From Enchytraeus crypticus (taxonomy: Eukaryota > Annelida > Clitellata > Enchytraeida > Enchytraeidae): DNA of 64,000 nucleotides. The DNA lies in the NCBI GenBank assembly GCA_905160935.1, contig CAJHZI010000492.1, positions 997,001 to 1,061,000 of the forward strand, in the 5' to 3' direction. Under the pieces are notes generated by a model. That model was given only the letters and a program-made list of their open reading frames with translations. It was not told where the DNA came from and ran no database searches. Position numbers and translations under genes: made by a program. Position 1 is the stretch's first letter. Every line of letters begins with the position of its first letter. Below, in pieces: positions 14,601 through 26,050 of the stretch.

Positions 14601-17600
14601 TGGCACACAATGACACAACATGACACCACATGACACAACTAGATGACAGACCCGCTGTGGCTGGCAGACTCGCTCTCTCAGACACAGAAGCGCTCGACAG
14701 AGACAACGACGACAAGCTTGGCGTAGTGGCGCCACCTGTACTGCCACCACCGTGCAGGTCCGTGGAGGCAGTCGCAGCCGTTGACAAGCTGCTCGTGCTC
14801 GACGAGTGACCGCGCTGCAGGCTCTCTATCGAGCCGTTCACATAGTCTGCCACCCTGCCGCCAGCCGGTGCTGTTGTCATAGCCGGTATAGGTGGCGGCA
14901 GCTTACGTCTGAATCAATCAATCAATTGTAGTTATTATATCATTTTATATCTATTTATATTGATATGAATTCACTAACTTCAATAAACTATCGGCAGGAT
15001 TCCAGTTGATGGCTTGCGCCTGAATCAATCAATCGTTATCAATCATTAAGAATTTAACGTCCCGTTTCTCGCCTTAAGGTAATGTCAGGGACGTCTCTTG
15101 CAGAATCCACACAAATTGTCGCCAAAGCACCACACGATGACGACTGAGTACACAGAGACCACAAGAGATATAATGTAGCATATGTATATGTATATGTATT
15201 ATATCATTTTATATCTATTTATATTAAAATGAATTTACTAACTTCAATAGTCTATTGGTAGGATTCCGGGTGACGGAATCAGAACTATTGAAGCATTATA
15301 ATCCTATCACATTTTTATTGCCATGGCTTCAAAGTATGAGAATATCAATTTATTATATTAAACATAAACATATATGTCCTAAAAAAAAGTATGAGAATAT
15401 CAATTTATTATACTAAACATAAACATATGTGTCCTAAAAAACACAACCACTGCCAATAACTTCAGCCGCGGAATGGACAATAGATACTTGACGTTACCAC
15501 CTGCAAGTTAGACGACTGAAAATGACAAGGCAAGTACTACCTTATTACTTCACAGTATTAAACTACTTCAAATGAGAATTATACAGATAGAATTCAAGAA
15601 GAATTACACAGATTTCGGAATTTACCATCAAGATCCAAAAGCACGGAACGTTTCTAAAGATAACTATAACTTTCAGCTACAACAACAGAGACTAATACAG
15701 TCTAGATTACTACTACAGTAGCGATATAGATGTATACGATGAAGAACGTTCATTAATCGTACATTTGCGATGGCACAAATGTTCAAAGTTTAACGTCAGT
15801 TTTTCTACACATGTGTAGAGGCAGCGAGGTTTTGACCCTTGACCTCTTGCTCACCAGGCAAGCACATGCATACTCTGACCAAACTGACCGATAAATTAAA
15901 CGAGAAGTTACCACGCTGACCTCGGTAGATGTGGGGAAGTTCCGCTGGGGGAATACCGCCTAGGTGGCAGCACTGGTGCACCGTTGCCAGATGCCAGGGA
16001 CGACGCTGTTGTTGTTGCTGTCGCCTCACGTCGCTGCATGCTGGGAGAGACCCACGGGGATCCATTGTTGGGCGACTGGCGAGCCTTGTCCGTACGTAGT
16101 GACGAGGCTAGAGACGCTATGTTACTATTGGCTAGCCACTGAGACGGTTCCTACAACAGTATAAGATATTTATTATGACGCTATGTTACTATTGGCTAGC
16201 CACAGAGATTTATTTATTTATTTATATATTTAGATCATCAAAAAGGGTCATTCAACCCTGTACAGTTAACAAGCAAAGCAAACAAACAAGTAAATGCAAT
16301 AAGTGAACACAACATAAATGTGAACCATGGTGAACTTAAAACGATGGTTTAAATGATGGTTTTAGATGGTTCCTACAACAGTGTAAGATATTTATTATTA
16401 TTATTATTCCTACAACAGTGTAAGATATTTATTATGAAAACGAGAGAATACTAAAAATAGAACCTCAATTCTCAATATAACGTAAAACAGTACTAGACGA
16501 AATATCTACCACATGTATGATGTATGTGCGGGGTTCAAATCCTGGGCTCGCCAGTCACTGACATCGCTTTCCAGCTTTTTTTATGTTACCAAAAGTTTAG
16601 GGTTTAGTGCAAGCAGCAATTGACAAAATATCTGCCATATATGTCTCCAAAAGTTTACTGATTGTTCAGAATTTCAATGTAATTAGAATTTAAAATGCTA
16701 CTCTAAATGAAATATTACACAATTTAAATTTAAATTCATTCATAGAAATCTTGCAGAAAACGAGTGACACATGTGAATGATTGCTTGCTGTCGTTTACAT
16801 TTCAACTACAGTTCATTTGAAATTCATCACGAATCAACAACACCATCACATCAATAATTATTTAAACAACTTTGTCAATCAAAAGTCAAATTATTGGACT
16901 GATAATAATAACAATAATAGTAATAATAATAAAGGTTTAACGTCCATTTCCTCATACAAGGATGATGTCAGGGAACTAGTTATAGAGAACTAGTTATAGA
17001 GAACTAGATCAAGCTTACCTCAAAGTTATCATCATCATCATCTATCCCGGGAGAGCTTCGACAGCTACTTGCAGCCTGCATCACAGAGAAGGAAGAATTA
17101 GAGGATGATGATGAGGAGGCAGGAGCTACAGAGACTGAGGCGCCCGCAGTCGAATTATGAGGGCTGCTGAACGTCCCCACAACCCCTCGAGGTGTACCCC
17201 GCGGGTCAAAAGGGTCCACGACTACCTGCTCTGTGCCCTTGATCTCTGTTCTACAGAAGGGGCAGCCCTGTCCATCTGAATCCTGCAGTGAACAACCAGA
17301 AGATCAATAACACTCTCATGTCTCTCTCTCTCTTGCTCTCTCTTTCATCTCTCCCTCGCTCTCTCTCAACAATCAGCAGATCAATAGCACTTTCATCTCT
17401 CTCCCTCTCTCTCTCTCCCTCTCTCTCTCCCTCCCTCTCTCTCTCTCTCATCTCTCCCTCTCTCTCATCTGTCCCTCTCTCTCTCATCTCTCCCTCTCCT
17501 TTTCTCTCTCTCTCATCTCTCCCTCTCTCTCATCTGTCCCTCTCTCATCTCTCCCTCTCCTTTTCTCTCTCTCTCTCTCTCATCTCTCCCTCTCTCTCCT

Positions 17601-20600
17601 ATATAAATCTTTTTTATTCAAGAACTGGTAAAATATACTGATAGAAGCAATTCCCCATACCATCTCGGCGACTAGCTAGATAGAGCAATACTCGGGACCG
17701 ATAGAATAGTATAGGGCTTGTTTCAGTTAATTGCATAATTCATTATGTTTGTTTCAATTTTATGCCTCTAATGTATGATTTACTTGTAAACAATTGTTAT
17801 ATTCATTTTATATTTACTCGTAGCTGATTGTACTTCTGTTGTTAATCGTCTGAAATTTGAAATTAAGCACACGTCTCTCTCTCTCTCTCCTCTCTCTCTC
17901 TCAAGCAGTGCCACGAGGGTGAACCACAGTAGGTATTCATTATAGTCAGCAATTAAGCTCACTGATTAGTACCCAACAAATAACTTGAAATAAGTAAACT
18001 GTTTTTGTTCCAAAAGCCCTGGATACATACATGTACATCAAGCCTAAAATCATGCCGTAGCTTTAACAGTATGATTTTCCATGGCCTTACTCAGATATTT
18101 CTATATCAGCTCCTACAAAGTATAGCAAGCTATTAGCAGTGCAAAGTGCAACAGAAAAAAAATGCAATTTTAGAGCTAAATGAAACTCTAGCCTGATTCT
18201 GGTAGCCCTCGGCAATCCTTTACATAGCTTTATCACTAGCTCTTATGAACCTTCAATCTTTCAGATAACTATCGATAACTATATATTTATATATAATTTA
18301 AATATATTTATACGTAAATATATTCTATTACATATTATATTATTATTATATTATATTTATACTTATATATATTGTATATCTTTTAGTGCACTGCCTTCCG
18401 GCAGGTCCATGGTATATAACGCCTACACTCATCTCTATCTACCGTCTTTCTCTTCATGTCCACATACGAGTGGATCTTTAAATTATTTATAACATTCCTT
18501 ATGATAAACCATTATTATATATTTTATATATAAAATATAGTTTATATTACATATTTTAAATATATAACTATATATTTCAGATAACTATCTACGGAGAGCT
18601 AAAAAAGAACTGACCTGCCACGACGTGAGACAAGGCGTGCACAGAAGATGACCGCAGGGTTCTATCCTGATATCCTTGTCGTTCTCTGCACAGATCTTAC
18701 ACAGTTGAAACGTTGAGCCCATCTCACAGTACAGCTCGTACTGCTCCTGCGAAACTTTTATATGGTCCTCGGGGGTGTCATGGACGAGATAGCTGAGATC
18801 AGTGTTAACACTCAGCCCGTCGGGGAAGATATAGAAACCCTCGCGCTGGCCATCAAGCAGCGCCTGACAGAGAGACTTGTTCTGAGGAATCGTCTGCAGG
18901 ATCTGTCCGTCGCCAGTCACGTAGCCGATAGCCCACTGGCCGAGCCGTGTGCAACTCAGTCTAAACACGTAGCTACACGCACAAAACATACAACAGAGAA
19001 TCTTTGTAATATACATATATATATAAGTACAAGGCTCACCGTGTTGTGTCCGAGTGTTTGACCAACCGCTGACTGCACGTTCCACAGAAGGCAACTAAAG
19101 CACTAAGATCCACACCAAAGTAAATAAATCTCTGTAATACATATAAGTACAAGGCAAAAAATGTACAAAACTAATTATAGGCATATTAGGCAACTATTGA
19201 ATTGAATCTATCGAATTAATTCACTTCGGGCTACATTATACGAAGGAAATACACGAGATTTATTGAAAAAGGACACAAAGGCCATGAAAGCACTGATATT
19301 TGCCTTAAACTAGAACAAAAACATCAAACTAAACTAAACACTATTTAGTTACCCTATTTTGTGTTTTTATCACAATGATGAAATCAAAGGCCTAAAATTG
19401 CACGAAAAATATGAGTAACTTAACTAAAAACATTCTTAGTCCAAGCAGCTATATTAGATAGTCCTCATAATGTATGCAAAATGTTTACATTGATTCAAAA
19501 GCCATACAAAAATTTAAAAGATCCATTAATGACAATTTAAATATTTGAACAATGCCTTGGCTGTTTACACCCAAATTCTAATTAACGAGTTTTTATCATG
19601 ATTCCTTTAAAAACACTATCAATATACATACATCATCAATTAATCATCAGCATCTTCTTCCCTTGAATCTCTATATATGTACACAATATGCCAACAAATA
19701 TAATGTAGCTTCCTTGGCTTTCAAAGGTTTAAATTATGGCACACCATCCTATCTATTCTTATTGATTGACTGATTTATTGAGTCTGGACATGCTTTTATG
19801 AAAAAAGAAGTGATAGCTCTAACGCAAACTCACCTGCCGGGTTTGTTGATGTATTTAAGCAGTCTTGCCTTGACTTCATCGTACGTCAGAAAGGCCACGT
19901 AGCCCGGATGAGTGACGGCCAGGACGTTCCAGTTACGCAAGAGATTCCACCACGGCTGGAAGAGCCTCGTGAAGACGTCAAACTCAAACGAGGAGATGCA
20001 ATCGTTGCAGGTGAGATCAATGGTTGACTTGAGGGCCATCGCTTCCAGCGGCGAGTTAATGGGGTGGACCTCCTGCAGAGCTTGTCGAAACTGCTTCCAC
20101 GGCACCACTGTTCTGTGGTTACGAAGAAAATTATTAGTTTTGTTGCGTTAAATGTTATTGTAATTTAGTGCAACTATTAGAGATAATGTAGTATTAAAAT
20201 AGGAGAATCTAATAGTCTCAATGCAGCATAAGCTTGATGGCATTCAAATGGTTAGCTAAATACAGTGTTTTATAAGATTAGTAGCATGAAATCTAAATGC
20301 ATTTTAGAATGATATAAGTATGATAAAGTAATTGGCATAAAACAAAATTAGGGATGTATCGGATTCCGGTTTGACTGGATTCCGGCAAATTTTTCCAAAT
20401 CCAACTGGATTTGTAACAGAATTGGCAATAATTTTTTTATAAAGAGGAATAAATTGATTTCAAATTTTATATAAAATTTACCTCACAGAAGAAGAATAAA
20501 ACTTACTGATGATTCTTTGATTAAGTACATTAACAACCAAGTTGATGTTGTAATGGTGATGCTTTGATAGAGTATATATTGATAACTCAGTTAATATTAT

Positions 20601-21820
20601 CAATGAGTATATATTGATAACTCAGTTAATATTATCAATGAGTATTAGATTGAGGCACTTAATGACTTCATTAAACTTCAATTAAATTTATGTGTTCTAG
20701 AAATTCTAAAATTTATAATAAAGAATACATTTAAAATAAGGAACACATTAAAAATAATAGCATAGGAGAAGAGCTATTATGCTAACTTATCTGGAAAAGA
20801 TTTCTTCCACCAATCTGCGGCATCGCCCTTTGTAATTCTGAAGGTGTCGCCCGCGAACGTGCCGCTAGGAAAGAGGGCTTTGAGTTCTGCGAGCATGTGC
20901 GAGAAGACTAGAGATAACTTTGTGAGATTCCTCCGATAACTTGAATGTTCGTCGAACATCTTCTCACGTCCGTCCTTGAACAACTTGAGGCACTTCTTGC
21001 ATTTGTTCATCAAGTTATCCAGAAAGACGCTAAATGCCAAGAAATACAGAACGTTTTTATCTATGTGCATCGACGAGCTGTGCATATCAGTACTATACAA
21101 ACGGTAATAAAATTAACAATTAATTTAAACAGAATTAAGCATTGTAATAAATAAGATCAAAACAGTTGTGCATTATGGTTAGCTGACAGTGCATGATAGC
21201 TAACTCAGAATAAGGGTTAAGCAGGTCGTATACTCAGCCGTCATTTTATTCTACAGGCTAACACTTGAAAAACAGTACTAGTACTGTACAGTGACCACGA
21301 TACTGTTGTCATTGTCACAGAGTAGCAAAACATTGTGACAGCAATGTAGTTTTACATTTTGACAATGTAATTGATTAACTTCTCGTACACATTGGAAAAC
21401 TTACCGAAAGTATTCATTGTCGTTTAGAAGATGCAACCGATCTTCGTATTTAGTATTTATGAGCTTGAGATGCTGATAAGTATCCGGTAAAATATCGAGA
21501 ATAAAAGGTGGCGAATTTTTTAGGTTCATTCTCGGATGTTGGCACATCTTAACTACTTTGTCCATCAGTTTCCAAGACTTTTCGATCGTCTTTCGATCGA
21601 CTACGATAAGCTTAGGCGGAGCGACGGCGCAGGCTAGAGCCCCTTGCATTCTTGAGAAGAAGCCCCGACCGCCCCCGGCGCCCCCCACAGGTCCTATCAC
21701 AGATGTCATCGGGGCGGTGTTTCGTTGTCTGCCCATCTGTACGCCTGGTTGTGCGGTTGGTTGTCCCACTGGTTGTCCTGTTGCTTGACCGCTTCCAACA
21801 GCAACACCTCCCGTTGCCAT
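11177..21820 (-). CDS. CBL: CBL E3 ubiquitin-protein ligase, 10 coding exons, complete
   Basis: CBL-family RING E3 that ubiquitinates activated tyrosine kinases. Coding exons on the minus strand: 21405-21820, 20787-21029, 19834-20112, 18615-18972, 17019-17282, 15921-16138, 14652-14908, 13718-13897, 12413-12500, 11177-11435. The joins keep frame throughout and give 853 residues, against 906 in human CBL. Order: Gly/Gln-rich N-terminus; TKB domain (four-helix bundle, EF-hand, SH2-like) to about residue 375; linker with [10 protein letters not shown], carrying the regulatory tyrosine; RING about 404-442 (CKIC ... CGHLLC ... CPFC); proline-rich tail with PPRR (SH3 type), LPPPIP and YDSPP-like motifs; C-terminal UBA ([13 protein letters not shown]). 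The start has an in-frame TAA 15 nt upstream. The RING and TKB match is decisive. The tail exons (15921-16138, 14652-14908, 13718-13897, 12413-12500) were found by frame, motif and splice phase, so their edges are less sure. Introns are full of retroelement pieces. Confidence 0.95.
11577..11639 (+). repeat. (AT)n microsatellite
   Basis: About 60 bp of AT in the last CBL intron. Other AT tracts: 25541-25612 (then ACAT repeats), 25720-25955, 30228-30290. Confidence 0.9.
11780..11913 (+). repeat. Family D retroelement with (GATT)n tail
   Basis: Body TGGTCTCTGTATACTCAGTC, core GTCCCTGACATTGCCTTATG...GGACGTTAAATTC, tail GATTGATTGATT. Other copies: 15020-15175 (-), 58150-58225 (+), about 2840-2920 (+). 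Confidence 0.7.
12165..12275 (-). repeat. Family E retroelement with (TTA)n tail
   Basis: On the minus strand the core GACATCATCCCTGGATGAGG...GGACGTTAAACC is followed by (TTATT)n. Other copies: 4085-4155 (-), 13140-13235 (+), 16900-16990 (-), 37415-37495 (-), 37888-37955 (+), 41355-41435 (+), 52985-53175 (-). Confidence 0.68.
14406..14640 (+). repeat. Minisatellite ACACAACATG / ACACAATGAC after CBL exon 7
   Basis: Tandem TGACACAACATGACACAACA-type units directly beyond the exon 7 donor. Open in several minus frames with Cys/Val-rich products, which are spurious. Confidence 0.85.
15020..15175 (-). repeat. Family D copy in CBL intron upstream of exon 7
   Basis: Minus-strand copy with core GTCCCTGACATTACCTTAAG and a GATTGATT tail leading into a CAG that resembles the true exon 7 acceptor 110 bp further on. 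Confidence 0.7.
17310..17600 (+). repeat. (CT)n-rich tract upstream of CBL exon 5
   Basis: 290 bp of CTCTCT with CCCT and CATCT variants. On the sense strand it is a purine tract ending about 28 nt before the exon 5 acceptor. Similar tracts: 50640-50910, 54500-54605, 56852-56888, 61260-61500. Confidence 0.9.
18615..18972 (-). CDS. CBL: CBL exon 4: SH2-like part, linker and first half of the RING
   Basis: Encodes [19 protein letters not shown] (SH2-like core), then [18 protein letters not shown] (linker helix) and the RING ligands CKIC, C-G-H and C-x2-C. All RING ligands expected in this half are present. The acceptor is TAG before 18972. The donor GTCAG after 18615 splits the RING; the rest (GQGCPFC) is in the exon at 17019-17282. 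The RING is therefore intact and the ligase is expected to be active. Confidence 0.95.
21405..21820 (-). CDS. CBL: CBL exon 1: N-terminus and start of the TKB four-helix bundle
   Basis: Starts at the ATG at 21820 in an AAAATGGC context. About 60 residues of Gly/Gln/Val-rich sequence with repeated GQP-like steps precede the conserved block beginning [20 protein letters not shown], the first TKB helix. The exon ends NDNEYF plus the first two bases of an Arg codon, before a GTAAG donor at 21404. The N-terminal extension is low complexity and is not expected to be conserved. Confidence 0.93.
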
Positions 21821-24800
21821 TTTTCTAATTATTTACTAAAAATCATTAAAAATCAAACAGTGCTGCCAGCTACTACAATTTTCGATTAGGATCTCTTCCA
21901 GGCTCTTTGCTTCTTACCCATCTGTTTTGTTTTGCATACACATACATGCAGCCATATTCAGTGGTGTACTATAAGGAACTCGCGTCGCTGATGCTGCCTT
22001 CTGTCTCTCAACTCGTCGTTGGAGCACAACACAGGACGTTCGTTCGGTCCGTGATTGTAATTGAATGCCTAGGCCTGCTCTAACTAACACACATGAGATG
22101 GTATTTTTCAGAGGTGTGTGGGACACACACACACAGATACACACAAACATGTATCATTTTACATTTACATGTATATACATGTATATTGTATATACATGTA
22201 TACGCATATACATGCACATACGCCATATGTGTGTGTCCATATACGTAATATACATATTTGCGTATATACAGTATATATACGCAAATTTGAACACATATAG
22301 GGGGCCTACATACAAACACACACAAACACATGCAAATGTATAAGCACCAAAGCACATGCAGACACGAGCGGGAGCACATGCAAGCAATCGTACTATTGTA
22401 GGCATGCTGACTATTAATAAAAAATATTACACATATGCGCCAGCGTATGCACCTCACGAGAAAGTTATAATGTTGTTTAGCTTCAGTTTCTAAACTTCTA
22501 ATGATACTGTCAGGTCCAAGTGGAAATCAGTAAGTTGAAGAGTTCCTGCCTTTGGTGCAACTTAGTTTGCAGCCGGTTCAATTATCCAAATTATGTCACT
22601 TATTAATATGAAGGCTATACTACTTGTGATAGGGACCATACGTTCTGGCACTTTCTGCATGTAGTTGAAGATGTATAATATATCCTAAGCAGTCTACTTT
22701 AAAGTTAAAGCAATGTGAAGAATTGCACAGAACCAAAGTTATTAAAATTGATAAGTACATGTATATTCAATACTATCTGACTTTATAACCAACTAGGCCT
22801 ACATGTATGTAAGTTATGTAGCCCACCTTTTATTAACCGTCTATTTAGCCATGCAGGTATTTTTAGTATCTAATATTACTGAATTACTCTTATGACTAAA
22901 TGTCTTATATATACTCTAGTAATATAGTTTAAGTGAATTAAACGACTCTTACACGTACATCGCCATAATTTTGAGGTTTTCATGGCTCTATACTAGCCTA
23001 CTACCGTATATGCACAGCAGCGACTGTTAAATTTGTGAATTCAACTAAATGTAAGCTCACTAGAACTTTTGTACATGTATTGACGGCGGCAACCTTCTCT
23101 TCACAGGATACCCTCACAAAGGACTGCCATTTATTCCAGCTTAACAACTTTAGTCTTGATTTTACTTGTACAGTAATGACATCTTCTACATCATTAAGAC
23201 CATTAAGAGCAAAACAGTTGTACAAAACTTGGTACGGCATTTAACATTGGGACTAAAAGTGATACGGCAATTGCCATACCTGCTATACCGATACCGGCGC
23301 CTATGCTAATAATAAGATGGTTTATAAAAGTAGATATAAATATTTCGATCCTGACTTGCAGTGCAGTTACACATCCAGCAATGATGTTTTATAAGCTTAA
23401 ATGATAATAAACAAATATCTAAAAGAATTTATGTAGACATTCGTAAATTTAAGCGTTTTAAATTCGCATTAAAATGAAACATTTGCAATTTTCACAAATC
23501 AAGACATGAGACAAACAAAAACTTAACTAAGTTAAATAGCTTACTTAATATGGGAATTACATCTATACATTTATTGTCATTGAGTACTTTATGCCTACAT
23601 GCTAGAAATAAAGGAAACGATATCTTAGCTGTATTGCTAAAACTTAAAACAATCTAGCTTTATAAACAATCCATATGGTGCATGGAAATGAAGCCAAAGC
23701 TGAATTAAAAGCAGAATGAACAATCTACCGACTCAAAGACTCCCAGCCAGATAGAGAGCGCCCTTAATTACGTGTACAACAGATATGTTCATTGTTTAAT
23801 GACACCCTTTGAAGTCGACCTAAGGTAGACTTCAAGTTAAAGTCGATGACCTTAATCGTCAGTTTTATAATTCCATGGAAGCAGCATCGTAAATAATCAG
23901 ACAATTTGCACTGAACTACTACAACACCGCTTCGCTGTTCTGCCGGTGTCTCAATTAAAATTTTACTTATTCAGCCAACTCCTACCCCCTCCCTCTTACC
24001 AAAAACTCAAAGGATGTGAGAAATTTGCAAAGGTGACTAGATTTGGGCTGGGGGGCTCAGAGGGTGGGATAGGTAGGTGGGGATGTGTCGATTTATTACT
24101 ATTATAAAAGATAACCCACAATAGCTAGTCGCCATGAACTCATCGACCCGTAAAAAAATCCGCTAGAGCCGGTGGGGGGGATACATCCCCAGCATCCCCA
24201 ATGGTGTATCCGCGCCTGTCCCTGAAATATCAATACTCCGGCTTCGACTCCAGTTTCGGCCCTCGGCCTACGCCGTGTGGACTTGCCCGTCCGGCCGCCA
24301 CAACTTCAATGATCTCTTCTCCATGAATATCAAGTATGCTACCACAGGTGACGCTTGGTCATTTGGTAACTGACCAATCAGATTCAATTACAGCTCTGAC
24401 CACTGTCTGGCCAATTGCAGACATGCATGATCCAACATAAATTATATCCATAATAATTAATACAAGATTAATTATATATGTATAATTTCAAGTTCTCAAC
24501 AGTACTAGCGACCAAGAAACGAACTCACGACCTGAGGAATGCTCACTTAAAACTTCAAGGCTTATCATTCGATCTGCATCTCTAATCTAATCAAATTAGA
24601 TATTCTAATTACAAAGCTACAGCCATGAAAATCTTTAGTTTAATTCACATGGTGACCCCTTTGTATTAAAATTTCGCCAACATATTAGATTGACGTTTTG
24701 AGAATACCCGCACTGTGCCCGGGTTCCTGAAAAATATATATTGATCAACTGTGGACTGCACGTATCGTAAAAGGCGGCAAAGCATTAAAATTCACGCCAA

Positions 24801-25005
24801 TGTTATGACGGACATCTGCCTGGTTGACATGTGCTATAGTCTCCAGAAATTTCTACAAATTTCTCTAATCCTGACCATAATTAAACTGTTATTCCATGGA
24901 AGAAGAAAACGACGAAATGAAGATTAGGCTGAAGTCAATTTTTGCATGTATCTAAAACTTTCATAAAAATTAAAAATTATTCAATTTTGGAAATCAAGTT
25001 TAGGC
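21821..25005. other. Divergent spacer between CBL and HINFP
   Basis: Holds the presumed CBL 5' UTR and promoter on the minus side (21821 to about 22080) and HINFP upstream DNA on the plus side. It includes an alternating CA/TGTATA/ACATGTAT palindromic low-complexity stretch at about 22110-22345 and a GC-richer, possibly repeat-derived segment at about 23980-24330. No convincing exon was seen before 25006. Confidence 0.5.
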
Positions 25006-25129
25006 ATGACCGCTGACCTTGACCTGTCCAACGATCCAGCCTTCCACTCAGTGAGCCTCGACATTGAGGATATATCGTCCACCGCGTCCTACGCAGACTC
25101 GATCCTTCGGGGAAAATACGCTGAAGCTT
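25006..25129 (+). CDS. Possible orphan coding exon between CBL and HINFP
   Basis: A GC-richer island in AT-rich spacer. From the ATG at 25006 it reads MTADLDLSNDPAFHSVSLDI and goes on through EDISSTASYADSILRGKYAEA, then a textbook GTGAGT donor at 25130. Without splicing it stops at 25138. It is preceded by TTTAG, so it could be a first or an internal exon. A phase-compatible piece ending in a strong donor (CAG|GTAAGG) lies just before the HINFP start (about 26017-26054), but no third exon was found. Codon composition looks coding; function is unknown. Alternatively it is a uORF-bearing 5' leader exon of HINFP. Confidence 0.4.
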
Positions 25130-25537
25130 GTGAGTCGTGACAGATTCAAGAATCTGTCACAAGCGTGTGACAAATTTCAGCAGAAAAAGCAAATAAATGT
25201 TAATTTTTCTTCTGTATATTCAAATTTTGATTAATCAATTTCGAATAACAGGTGAGCATTAGTGTAATGGTGAGCCCATTTTAAAAGGAAGTAGAAATTT
25301 AAAGCGCTGAAGACTTTGTAATTTTGTAAACAAGTAATGTAATAAAATGCAGTATAGTCGATCATTATGAAAATTAAATTAACTTTTTATAATTCTCAAG
25401 TTATTTGTCTCTACTTAGCTCATATGTATGTATTAACACATCTGTCGCCTTGGTACACGCATTTAGACTTCAACAATCGGTATTTACTACGATTTCTAGT
25501 TTTACTTTATAATTATAGATTTATAGATTTACTTTTA

Positions 25538-25617
<80 letters not shown>

Positions 25618-25819
25618 CATACATACATACATACATACAAAAAACTGCAACAAAGAATGGAAATCATGTAGCACAGGCGGTATGTCGTGTGGTGTGTAAC
25701 TATACGGAATAAAATATTAACAATATATATATATATACATATATGTATATATATATATTATATATATATATATATCTATATATATAATATATATATATAG
25801 CTCTCATTCTTTCTCTCTC

Positions 25820-25853
<34 letters not shown>

Positions 25854-25911
25854 TATATATATATATAAATTATAATATATAATATATATATATATATATA
25901 TACATGTATAT

Positions 25912-25955
<44 letters not shown>

Positions 25956-26050
25956 AAGTCTGACTTAAATAAAGTGAATATAAATAAATAAACTAGATTT
26001 TTTCTTTATTTTGTAGCATATAATTTCATTGAGATCCACAGTGTTGTAGA

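Noticed and set aside
14253-14750. 165-codon Cys/Val-rich minus frame
   Set aside because: Partly an out-of-frame reading of CBL exon 7 and partly a minisatellite.
17251-17641. Open frames of Ser/Leu or Arg/Glu repeats
   Set aside because: Translation of a CT/GA simple repeat. The same applies to 50571-50913 and 61252-61539.
22065-22457. Cys/Tyr/His-rich overlapping frames on both strands
   Set aside because: Low-complexity CA/TGTATA DNA. Open on both strands because of composition.
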